A stretch of DNA of 64,000 nucleotides from the NCBI GenBank assembly GCA_037903475.1, contig JBAJFG010000121.1:620001-684000 (forward strand). The letters are read 5' to 3'. The notes under the pieces are model-generated. The model was not told the origin of the DNA. It ran no database searches and was given only the letters and a program-made list of their open reading frames with translations. The number at the start of each line of letters is the position of its first letter. Within the stretch, counting starts at the first letter, position 1. The position numbers and the translations under genes are program-made. Positions 11,692-22,199 of this stretch are shown here, piece after piece. This DNA is from Ancylostoma caninum. Its lineage: Eukaryota; Nematoda; Chromadorea; Rhabditida; Ancylostomatidae.

Positions 11692-12358
11692 CTCAGACAT
11701 TCGAGCGTTTGGAGCGCAGGTGAACCCGCCCACTTTTGGCCGATGCAGGCTTCCAGCAGGTAGTCGCGGGTGGAGCAGGAATACTTGCTGGTGGTGCGAT
11801 TGGAGCAGGAAAACCTGCTGTGAGCGTACATGAGGCAGGGGATATGCAGGTTAACCTGCACCCTATTCTCTTCCCATTGTCATGTGGCACCCGAAGTGTA
11901 TATAAGCCGGCAGACGGCTGTGAGAGCTCTATCTAGTCTCTGCTATAGCGGAGACTAGACGAGGACTTATCTGGCCAATTGACGCCCGGTTGAAACTGTG
12001 GCCCAGTGTACCATTTGGCCAGACAAGATGCGTGGGATGCGGTCGGGTACCAACGCGGCGGGGACGGGAAAATCCGCCTCGTCACAGGTGTCCAGCTCGT
12101 CGAGCGCTGGCGCAGGGAGCACATACGTGCCCGGCGAACTCATTTTTGAGCCATTTTTGTACTCACCGGTTGCAATAGAACATAACCTGCCTTAGTCCTG
12201 CTCTTCCCGTAGCAGGATCACTGCAGGTCAAATGCAGGATAAGGCACAACTAGCGGCGGAATAGGCGCGCCAACTCCGCCCACTTTTGCGTTTGTCCCGC
12301 GGGTGTCATGCCGCGAGAAACGGTGTGGACCGGCGCTCCAAACGCTCGAATGTCTGAG
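11692..12358. mobile_element. TIR element with CTCAGACA ends, 667 bp
   Basis: The terminal inverted repeat is perfect for at least 25 bp (11692-11716 and the inverse at 12334-12358), starting CTCAGACATTCGAGCG. It shares CTCAGACA-TCGA and a following GAGCGC with the ends of the 41024-42925 element. Target duplication cannot be assigned. The interior has short palindromes, for example around GTCTCTGCTATAGCGGAGAC, and no coding capacity, so it is non-autonomous. It sits in an intron of the ALP-like gene. Confidence 0.7.
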
Positions 12359-12777
12359 AAGATATCGTGAACAAGCAAAGCACCTACTTCCATTTGGATA
12401 ACTATGCCTCAATCTAATCTGATGGCATTCGAAAAAAAAAACTCGGATACTGCCTATTTCCCAGAGCAGACTAGATAAACGATATGGCTCTGGCACGAAA
12501 CCGCGCTTTTCCCGTACCCTGGTGAGATTAGAACAAGGATACTCCCCAGTCCAGTCTTAGTGCTCGCATGACATGCTGGTCCAACGTCTTCGCCCGGCCT
12601 CTGAGTACATTCATTGCTAATCACACCTATCTATGTTATTACTATGTTATCTTATTGTATTGGAAGAAACTTAGGCCATAATTAGGTTTTGTTCGAGGTT
12701 AGTGCGTGGAACAAAAAGAAATGAAAGCAATTGAAACAAAGGAGCAGTAATTGGAACAAAGAACGGAAGCAGCTCAC

Positions 12778-15700
12778 TCCGTGGGTCGTCCTGTCTGCTG
12801 CGTGTACTGCTCGGCTGCCGACTCCACAGAATAGATGTTCATTGGTGAATTGTACTGAATTTAGGAATATTTTAGCAACATCAGGGACGCAACACATGAA
12901 TACCTGCAGATGTTGGACGGAAGCATAGGGAGAAAGTTCTCGTCGCGTTCGCGGAGATGGCGAATGGTAGTAGATTTTTGTGCCTCCTATAATCAGTTAA
13001 CATGCTACGGTGAAATGCCTAGTAAATTAAAGGCTGACCTGGTGAAACTCCACTTGGGTGGAGTGAAGGTGAATGTTGCGATGTTTGGATGAAAGTCGCT
13101 TGGTTTAGCGGTACTCCACCAGAACCAGGCTTATAAGCAGTGCTAGTGAGACCGTTGTTGAAACTGAAATTTATGGTGTATTTGCAAGTGGCTCAGTTCT
13201 GATGTTTTGACTGCACCTATAGTTTTGGGCTGCAGTTGGATGACGTGTTTCAGTGTGCGAATCGTGATGTCGCTGAGCACCGAAGTTCGTGGTGTACGCA
13301 GGATTCACGTTTGAAGAAATTCTGCCGCTGGTTCCATGTGGCATTCCGCCATCGCCAGATGTGAAGTTGGTTTTCGTGTGAGAGGAGTATGTAGGAATGT
13401 TCTCATTCCCCTAGTAACATAGTAGTATCCCTTTGCAAATAAGCGAACGAATAATCGATGTCATTCAGGAAGCAAATTGAGGAGAACTCAAGTAATCACT
13501 GGTGAGCGAAAAAGCGTTGGTGTTGTCGAAATGTGTAAGAGTGGTGTAAACCGGCTTTTTCCTGAGGAGAAGCGAACAGCTTGAGCTCAAGAAGCTCTCA
13601 GCAGTGCACCGCTCTCGGCTTTAAACTTACATATGAAGCCGTCTTGTTCCTGCTGTAACTTGACTCTTCATGTCGGGAATATGTCGAAGGGCTATGATAC
13701 ATTCGTGGCTGACTGTTTGTTGCGACATAGCTTCCTTGGTGCGGTGCACGAGTTGAGCTGAATGTAAATGATCAGATTATATCGTCATCAGTTATTGTTA
13801 TGCTAAGTTTGAAGGGCTGTCACTGCAAAACCGGAAAAATGTCACCTCAGAAGATTCGCCTTGTCTTTTAGCGGCTAGTTTTGCACTCGTGTACCTTTCA
13901 GCAGGGTTCAGAAAAGAATAAGGTCCCTTAAGCACTATTCTTTTGCAAATGTAACAATTTACATCTCGTTTTGTTCCACAACTTCAATCGCCCAGTGTTC
14001 ATTTACCAGAGCTACGCATCCCTAGAACAGGATGAGTCTCGTCGCTACTCCCACTATATCTATGGGACTATGAAGAAACAGTGGGCGACTCATGCACCTT
14101 TTTCGCTTCCTTGCGATTACCAACTATGATGAGACTATGGCGGAACGGATGAAAGATAGGCGAGCATTAAGTCTGACCTCCAGAAGAATTTGCGGTTTAC
14201 TTTGGATAGGAGGATCACGCACTAAATACGCATGTCGATCACCTTGTACGCTATTAGGGCTGAGCACCTTTCGCAAATAGCACCCGCTAGATTTTCAATC
14301 ACGAGTAAGATTTTGAACGGTGGAAAACATTGTCAGCTCATCGATGTTGTGAATGCGGAGATACGCCAGCCAGAAGCATAGATCTGTCTTATCTCCTCCG
14401 GCCACCTTTTCTGGTTACATGACCTTCCTCACCGGTCTATTCGCGAACGCGGCTCAAAGAGCAGGTGCGCGACGAACCCTCTCGTAGTCTGTGATCTCTG
14501 CGAGCCACCATTGTTCCTCTCTTAATTTGCTTGTCTGCGCCCTTTGCTGGCCGCGTTGTCCTCTCGCCTGTCCGCGTCTCTGCGAAGCGTGATTGTTCCG
14601 TCGCCTAACTATGCAGTGTCTGTGCACTCCACCGCCACCGTTTTCTCTCGAACATGCAAATGAAGTAGTTGATGAGAAATGAAATAGTTGATGTCATTTA
14701 TGAAGTGAGGGCACGAGTTCGCCCTTCATATTGCTGACAAGGAAAGGATACTTGGTTAGTGTGGCCATTCATAGCAAGGTGTATATTGCATTGTGTAGCT
14801 TGCGACGCTAATTTCGAATCCGTTTTCAAAATTTACCAAACCCCTCTCTTTGTATTAATGTAGAAATTCTAAGCTTTGTGTACGTGGATGGGTAGGTAAG
14901 GCAAAAGTAAGTCTCCGCTTCTTTAAACAAGTACTTATTGGCTCTTATCTTTGCGATAAACATTCAAAAATAGTAGAAACAGAAGTTGCCCGCTGAATGC
15001 GTCACCCAGAACGTTTAATGTAGAAGCACCATGTCGTTACGTGGTGCAGAGGTAACAAGCTTGTTCTTTACGCAAAGCGTCACAGGTTTGAATCCTGCTA
15101 CCTACGCCGTTTTGCAATTTTTATTCATGGCTTGTTTCGTTTTGAAAAGCTGTTCTTAGGCTGTTCTATCGTGTTTTCGGCTCAAAATTAGATGATGTGA
15201 AGGTTCTGGAAAAAATCCCACTTAATCGATTTTTGGAGCGGTTAAAATACTTGAGTGTTGGTGTGGCTATGTGTACAAAGATTAGATTTCAATATTTTGT
15301 ACCCATAGAATGAAATGAAAAGCTCCGAGATAGTTAGAACCTAGGAGTTCCTGATAGAGTAGCGAACGAAAAAAATTTTTAGTCACAATTGTTGTTTCCT
15401 CACATCGAGCGAAATCTGGAGAGGAACAATATTTAGCCGGAATTAAAAATTCACTCTAGTGATAGAGTTCTGAAATTTCTAACCAAACTCTCATATTGAT
15501 GTTTTCCGTAATTTTAAGTTATAATTGAGTGAATCTGTAATTGGAGTCGGGTTTTTCTTCACTGTGGACTTGACTGGTCATTGTGAACATAGTGGTTGTG
15601 AAGGAACTCCTTTCAATTGTTGTTTTCATTGTAACGAACTGATGCTCTCACCAATCTGTATCATTCTTTAGCAGAAACTGAGCCTGCTATTGCCTGTCTT

Positions 15701-18700
15701 GAGAATGAGATACTTACGGTTGCGCTGCGAGCTCTCATCAAAAACTAATCTCAGCGCTTCCTCATGAGTACCAAAAATGGGCATAACTTATCGCAGAGAG
15801 GGGTTTGGTAAATTTTGAAAACGAATTCGAGATCAGTCTCGCAAGCTGCATAATGCAGTGTACACCTTGCTATTAATGGCCACACCGAGCGAGTATCCTT
15901 TCCTTGTGAGCTGCAAGCTTTGCAGTTACGGTTGGCTAAAAGGTGGAGGTAAAACAACTCTTTCTCGACGTGTTCGGAAATTTTATTTTAATTGACGTGG
16001 ATTCGAGCATTTTCGTTGTCAACGAACGCAGTGCTAAAAGGGACGATATTCTCAAATGACTACCTGAACTTATCCCGCCCATGTCCAGCAAAATTCAAGA
16101 ATAAACGTTGACATTTTCATACTTATACTACATTGAATACCTTCTTTATCTTCTCAAACGTCAATAAATTTCATATTGACTACAGCGCAACAAGTATTTC
16201 CTCTTCCACACTACATTCAGCAATGGATAAGTTTGAATCCTTGGTAGAGGAAGTAATCCATGCTCTTAGACATCATCTGAAAGAGGTTCAACGAGAAATG
16301 CGGCCAGATAAACACAACACTCGCGCATCTTATCGTTAGTGGCAGCTATCATAGTCTCGAAAGCGAGAAGAAAAACTGAAGCGGTTAATTCATTGTAGAA
16401 CTCGCACTTCGAAAGGGTTGGGAGAAGCACTATCCCAAGTTTAAGCCTAAGGCTATGCCTAGGCATGTGGCTTCATATGAATCCCCCCGCAGTTTCCTCT
16501 TTTCCCCATGGTGGCCTGTAATACACCTCCTTGAAAGGGTCAGAGTAGAATGCCGCCGCGCTCCAATTTGACAGGTGCGACGCAACCGCCACAGTTAAGA
16601 CTCGTTTCTAGTCGCCGCCCCCATTGGCTCTCCTCGCCGCCCTGACCCCGCCCTTCACTTGCTATGTGCCACCCCCGCTGTCCTACTCCGTCCCCGCCAC
16701 GAGGCGAATTCGCGCGCGGCGGGTGACGAACGTCCGTGGGCGAGCTGTCGGTAGAAGTTGATCATGTCATGTGAATACGATATCTTGCCTCGCAAAACAT
16801 AAGCTACATTCATAGTGCACCGGAGTCCGATCCTGTAACAAAGGATACGTATTGATTTTCGTTATACAACGATCGATACGGACCATTTGTTATCCGACCG
16901 TAAATTTAGCTATAGGGAGAGGTTCGGATAGCGGCCAGAGTCTAAAGAATGAATAGAAAGCAGGTGATGTTGCTTCTAAGTCTAGTGATCAACTGAGTTA
17001 CGTTTGGGTAGTGAGATGATGTATTCAAAAGGATGCATCGTAAATGGCTTGACATTCCAGGCTTTGATGAAAGCGAAAGCCGGAACGCCAGAATTCAGAA
17101 TAATCAGAGCAACACAATCAGCTTACCTTTGCGTTGAGTAGTTACTTTGATAATTTGATTGGTAGGGTGCAGTTGTATTCCTCAGCTGATTGGATGTATC
17201 CCATGAAGATTTCGAATGCGCTGTGGTAGAACGGTTGCGGGAGTCGAAGCCATGACTCTGAAAACGTATCCGTATGGTCTCGATACACTCAAGCAACTAA
17301 GCGCCACTTTTGGAGCTTTCTGTACGGTTTTCGTGGCTCGGTCTCATAGTTTTTAACCATACCGAAAACTCCACCTTTAGGTGGCGTTCAATTCAGCTTT
17401 CGCTCAAACTCTGGGAGTTATTCCTTATTTTCCTTCTTACTGATGGCTCCGTTGAGCAAGGCTTTGTAAACACCATGGCGCGTTAGCAAGAGAAGCGTTT
17501 GCACTAGCTAACGCTGTATTCTACTCAATATATGTGGATATGCTTGCATCCACCTTTCAGCTACTTCTGCAAAAAGTTCCATCAAAAAAGGCATTTTTCT
17601 AGGTCTTCATCCCTACTCAAGATAGTCTTTTCTCCTCACCAATGATCGCAGCGTATTTTGCTGTCTGTTGGGTGATTTTTGATGCACCCAACGTCCCTTG
17701 GATGCTGAACGGTACTCGTATTCAAGGATTCGAATATTCATTTTGGTCGACTGTTCAGGTCTCTACTTCAAGGCTAAAGCAAACCGAGGTCCAACTCTAT
17801 GCAATGAAACAGTAACAAATTATGTGCGCTGAACAACTGATTAGTTTACTCAGATTAGTTCTAAAGGCTACTGAAAGTAGCTAAAATAACTAAGCACCCT
17901 GTAGTGAGCAAAATATCTATGCTACCTTAAAAAACTCAAGTAGGTGAAAAAAAAGCAAATACACTCTGATAAATGCACATGACTACGACTTCAAAGAGGG
18001 GTTCGATAGATCAATTAGTGAACAGCAGGCGTAACAAGAGTATATATACGTGACCACTACGAGCTCCAGAAGTGATTTAAATCAAATTCCATCTTATTTA
18101 ACGGGTTTATGCCCGGGTACCTTCCATTCGGGAAGTTGACTGAACTGACATTATTTCAAAAATCACACTTTTTCACAAGAGTGCTGTATGAGACCCGTCT
18201 TCCCGCATTTTCAACAAAATCCAGCACTGCACTTTGATTCAAGCTGCTAAGTTCATTTCTACTCCCTTGGAGCGATTCTCCGATGTTGTGGAACGCAAGA
18301 AACCAAGAATGCTAGCTGTTTATTGCACATCAGTCACACAGCACAAAAGTAAAACTCTTGAGAAGCTGGCAATCAGTCGCATTGATGTGATTCTTCCAAA
18401 AAATGATGCAAACCGGTAAGAGGGAGTGGTTTTTAACACCAAATAATCGTAAGCTCGTCACTCTTCTAGTCTCTACTAGTAGTTAAATCGTTCCAAACGA
18501 ACACCGCCAAATCCAGAGCCGTATCCTGGTTGCATATCGTCAACGATCAGTTTGTTGTCCTTTTCAGTGAGAGTCCATGGGAGGCAGGTGTGTGTTGTGA
18601 CGTACCTAGAAATCCATATTTTAAGGAATTAGAAGGAAGCGCAGAAAATTTTGTGCTTCAAAACAGAGATTATTGGGTGCAAAGTCATCAAAAGAAGGGG

Positions 18701-21700
18701 AGATAAGCATACTTGGTTCGTAACCGTTACGTTTTTGTTTTTCGTCTTGTTTGTGAAAACAGCATTAATGTGGCAAATTGATCTGGCCCATTTTCTCGGA
18801 TAATTCAGTGGAAGGTCCAGATCTCCACTATTTGTACCCAGAAACGAGTTAATGGCCAGAGCACCCGTGGTAGCATATAAAATCATGTTTGAGATTGCCC
18901 AAACACACTCAGCTGTTTAAAGGCACCACCCGCGGATACTTTTGCCTCTCAGATTTTGACTTTTCGAGGAACTTAACACAATCCGGATAGTTTTCGTACA
19001 AGGTGTGCAGAGGAGACGGCGTGCGTTCAACATTTCACCTAGTAGTTCTTTGTGATGGCGATAACTTTGGATGAGTTACAGCGTGTGTCGCGCATTTCTT
19101 TCGTTGCACCAGCGCAGCAAAATCAGCTATTTTGCTACAATACTCGTGAGATTCGCCGCAATTTGTTCCACTTTAGGTCCTTCTGCTGATTTTTCTGGTA
19201 ATTTTTGTTGATTTCGTAACCATTGACCTTTTGCTATCAGCACTACACAGTGTCTGCACCTCTGTAACCATCGTTGCATCTAGTTTTTGTCAAAGTTTCA
19301 ATTTTGACTTATTCTTGCTCCATTGTGGAATTCCATGAAGTTTTGATCTCCAGGCGACACCTTTCTTGACCGATATACATTTTCCAATGTTTATTTTTTT
19401 CTGATACAATGTGAAAAGGCAGCATTTCAGAAAAAAAATTAGTGGTTGTGCGAAAAACCATTCGGTGAAAGAGCGGCTCTATCGATCTTTTGATCTTGGT
19501 CATCACTCTACAGCCCGTGCAACTACGTACACCACACTCGTTGCACATTAACGAACAAAGAGCTTCCAAAAACAACGTTTTGGTGCTATTGGAACGTTTC
19601 AGCACTATGGAGGTGTTAGGAAGTCTCGATCCACCAGAATATGCTGAAATCTTTCAGACAAAAATTTCCGTGGGTGCTGCCTTTAACAGGCTGATCCAGG
19701 CAACAGCTCTAATCTTCATGGAGCAAGCTGGGTTTAGTTACATGGTCGAATAGCAGATGAGGTTTCGTATCCACGCTCCGAAAAGGAGCCCATGAGAAAC
19801 TTGGTGGTCGGATTGAGGAGTGAGACGGGCTTGTGTGACATCTTCAAATTCTTCAGGTCGCAATTGGTTTGTCTGAATTCCCTTGCTGCCCGCGGCCGAG
19901 GCTTGAGTGACATTTTAAATAGCAGTGCCTTGTATTCTCAAAAATGCAGAAATACAGTCAGCGTCGATGGCGGTGAGTTTTCCGCGGATACGAGAAGTAC
20001 GCGGTGCCCCTCGCGCACTTCTCGCGTCCGTGGAAAACATACCGCATTCGATTCCACGGCCTACAGTGCCACAAAAAGGGAGAGACGCTTTCCGATTCCA
20101 TCACGCCGTCCAAGGTCATCCGTGTTAACTCACAATTTCAGATGCCAACCTTCCTACGTGGACGTGAGAGTCACCCGGTGGAGAATACAACTACACATCG
20201 TCAATCAAGGTTCTGCCTGACTGACGTCACTGCTATACCGAGGTTCCACACCGGACCAGGCCATTGCTACTTCGCACCATATCCTTCTTCCCGCGCAAAG
20301 GAGAGAAAGCCGCGAAATTCAAGAATTCAGTGAGTCCCACACCCCATATCAGTTGCGGACTCTTCGTTAACCGGCTCTAGGGAAGGTATCGTTGTTGACA
20401 ACATCAACGAGAAGTAGGATCGAGTTGTTCAACATCTCCGCGACAGCGAAAAGAAAGCCCAGGGTTCAGGGGCCACCAACAGGCCAGAGTCTTACGGAAC
20501 CCTTGCGCTGGTACGCTAACGAGGAGACACCAGAGCCGCAGGCAACTACCAGCTAACGCGCGGTCCCGCAAAAGGGCTCAGGGAAGCGATAAATGAATAC
20601 TTCGCAGAGAGAAGAGCGGCAGTGCTTGATGAAGCCGCACGGGCAGGGAAAAACAACCGCAACGCTCGTCGAGACTGTTCTCTTCGCCATATTGGGCAGG
20701 ATCACGCAGGATCCTGTCCGAATACAAGGTAGCTAACCAATACCAGCAGGACTATGCTGCTGTACCTGAAGGGAGACCCGTAGGACATTAGCAATCATCA
20801 CCCCATCTGCCCACTGTCCGTCGTCTACAAACTCTTCGCGCGAGATATAGAGAAGACTCTGATCGATGATCGATGATCGAGAGGACTCTAGATGGAGGAC
20901 AGTCTTCCGAGCAAGCATTGTTTTGAAAATAGTCCAGTACGATCGACCACACACACACACCGTCACCAGACTCATCGAAATATCGCGAGAGTATAAGATG
21001 CCCACCTGTATCACGTTTACCAATTTGGGAGGCTAAATATACGTGTCTAAGCGATTTAAATCTGTAAAGTCCTTGACCCAGTGGTAAAGGGGGAGAGGGG
21101 GCGGTGAGAGTATTTACATGGGTGAAAAATCACCACTTTGTGCAAGGAGTAGGTCCAGAAAATTCACTGAAAGGGTCTGGTATAACATCTATTTCTCAAT
21201 TGGTCTCTGCTCGAAATAACTGAGACAAAGCCCACCTCCTCAGATTGAAATGCACCTCTTGGTATGAAGAATCTACAATGCTGTTCGCTTCGTTTACGCT
21301 CATATTCTGAAATGAAGATAGTTTCACTCTCATTAATTTTTATTTGACGTCGCTAATCCTGCTCCGAATGAGGTCCAGCTGCACATTTTGCATCTGTGGA
21401 ATGCGCTGGTGCATACATAAGAAGAACGGAGAAGAAGGATTCCAATGTCAAGAATGGCTCAACCCAGCTGTGTAAAACGAAGGTTAGGTGATGAGTTTCT
21501 TGAGTTACGTATGCGCCTGACAATTACGTAGTGCACTGTTTTTGAGGTACCAAAAATTCTCTGGAATGCTGAGCCAGAAGTTGAATGCTCAACGTTACTT
21601 ACCACGGCATTTCTTCCACAGACAGTGTCTACCTCATCACCGCTTTTCATGCCAGCTTTGTCAGATAGCGAGTCTCTGTCGACCTTAAATGGTGTAGAAA

Positions 21701-21891
21701 TTTATATTGTTAGCTAAAAATCAGAAGCGATCATCATTCACCAATCAGTACTAAATATGTGAGTGAAAAAGGAAACTTGATAAACGAACCGTTGCCACAA
21801 CGATTCTATTACCCTGCTGTCGTAGTGTGAATCCCCATCGGATGCTGGGATCACTGCGGTTCATCCGCACCGAGATTGTCTCGTACGACAT
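12778..21891 (-). CDS. alp-1: ALP/Enigma (Zasp-like) PDZ protein, ten exons
   Basis: Exons in transcript order: 21891-21790, 21683-21603, 21306-21236, 18605-18503, 17257-17127, 13757-13631, 13410-13217, 13163-13039, 12986-12904, 12854-12778. Every junction keeps phase (0,0,2,0,2,0,2,1,0). Residues 1-85 form a PDZ domain: MSYETISVRMNRSD, the carboxylate-binding loop WGFT, DSLSDKAGMKSGDEVDTV, and VNEANSIVDSSYQEVHF. A long Ser/Tyr/Pro/Asn-rich linker follows. The last exon carries YNSPMNIYSVESAAEQYTQQ, which matches the Zasp-like motif (ZM) that in this family binds alpha-actinin. The family anchors Z-disc or dense-body proteins in muscle; location here is inferred from family. The product is at least 364 residues and continues downstream. 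Exon 4 can instead read on to a stop at 18476, giving a PDZ-only form of about 127 residues. No LIM domain was found. Introns hold several transposons. Confidence 0.8.
14738..15912. repeat. Inverted repeat pair, about 115-bp arms
   Basis: Arm 14738-14853 is repeated inverted at 15797-15912 with a few mismatches; shared parts include TTTTCAAAATTTACCAAACC and GGAAAGGATACT. The arms are about 0.95 kb apart inside an intron of the ALP-like gene. No target duplication is visible, so it could be a foldback element or two opposing copies of a small repeat. Confidence 0.5.
15036..15109 (+). other. tRNA-like sequence with pol III A/B-box resemblance
   Basis: It contains a B-box-like GGTTTGAATCC and an upstream A-box-like TGGTGCAGAGG at roughly tRNA spacing. 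The acceptor and anticodon stems do not pair properly, so this is at best a tRNA pseudogene or SINE head, not a functional tRNA. Confidence 0.2.
16223..18415 (+). CDS. Nested plus-strand gene inside ALP-like introns (partial)
   Basis: Two good exons are visible. The first has ATG at 16223, two bases after the acceptor ACATTCAG (possibly a trans-splice site). It encodes a helical, charged segment starting MDKFESLVEEVIHALRHHLK and either stops at 16337-16339 or leaves through a GTTAGT donor at 16335. The second, 18225-18415, follows an AAAATCCAG acceptor and ends at GTAAGA in phase 2. It reads LIQAAKFISTPLERFSDVVE and then TLEKLAISRIDVILPK. The exons do not share phase directly, so an intervening exon, or two separate genes, is possible. 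The second ends only 88 bp before the antisense exon at 18503-18605. No family recognised. Confidence 0.4.
18917..19686. mobile_element. TTAA-flanked MITE, 770 bp
   Basis: The left end is TTAAAGGCACCACCCGCGGA and the right end, inverted, TTAAAGGCAGCACCCACGGA, so the inverted repeats differ at a few positions. TTAA at both tips could be the target duplication, as in piggyBac-type insertion, or part of the repeat. No transposase. It lies in the intron between the third and fourth exons of the ALP-like gene. The ORFs at 19309-19605 and 19490-19753 fall in it and are not genes. Confidence 0.65.
20140..21035 (+). pseudogene. RTE-clade non-LTR retrotransposon fragment
   Basis: Several conserved pieces of an RTE polyprotein appear in order in different frames. 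The tail of the endonuclease (RFCLTDVTAIPRFHTG, near 20209-20260) comes first. Next is the linker before the reverse transcriptase (INEYFAERRAAVLDEAARAG, near 20588-20650). The start of the RT domain follows, with HPICPLSVVYKLFARDIEK near 20796-20855 and HTVTRLIEISREYKMP further on, truncated at about 21035. Frameshifts and stops are numerous, so it is long dead. It is inserted antisense in an intron of the ALP-like gene. The ORF at 19792-20220 overlaps its left edge. Confidence 0.8.
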
Positions 21892-21898
21892 TCTGAAA
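21892..21898 (-). promoter_or_regulatory. Splice-leader-type acceptor before the ALP-like start codon
   Basis: On the minus strand the sequence reads TCTTTCAG, then a single A, then the ATG. A TTTCAG acceptor one base from the initiation codon is typical of nematode SL1 trans-splicing. It could instead be an ordinary acceptor, since the frame stays open upstream to about 22167. Confidence 0.45.
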
Positions 21899-22199
21899 GA
21901 GTACCTCGATTCTGTAAAGCAAAACGATGTGCCGAAGTCATAACATATGACACAAATAACGATCATGCTTCGAAAAATAGATGGTCCACACCAAAAAATA
22001 TCAGTTTGAAGAATTCTCTGTTGTTTCGATCTGGTAGTTCCTTCAAGGGGATGTTTGGAGAGCTCTAATAGAACGTTACGGTTCATCTTCTTAAAATACT
22101 GCATTTTCATGACTGGAGAATCATCCTTGAAGATAAGGATACTGAAATCGAAACGCGAGAAACACATGCATTATTGATGGACAATGTATTGGGTGTTAA

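Noticed and set aside
13480..13561. Extra minus-strand exon reading KKPVYTTLTHFDNTNAFSL
   Set aside because: Good acceptor, but it breaks phase between exons 13757-13631 and 13410-13217, which join directly; may be an alternative exon.
13983..14130. Plus-strand frame reading YQSYASLEQDESRRYSHYIY
   Set aside because: It follows a plausible acceptor (ATTTACCAG) and looks coding, but the antisense strand is equally open and no partner exon on either strand fits in phase.
15036..15109. Functional tRNA gene
   Set aside because: B box is present, but acceptor and anticodon stems do not form; kept only as a low-confidence tRNA-like sequence.
21130..21166. Short minus-strand exon after CCTTTCAG following PDZ exon 3
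   Set aside because: In phase but only 11 codons; exon 18605-18503 fits better because it continues the PDZ-family sequence and connects onward to the linker exons.
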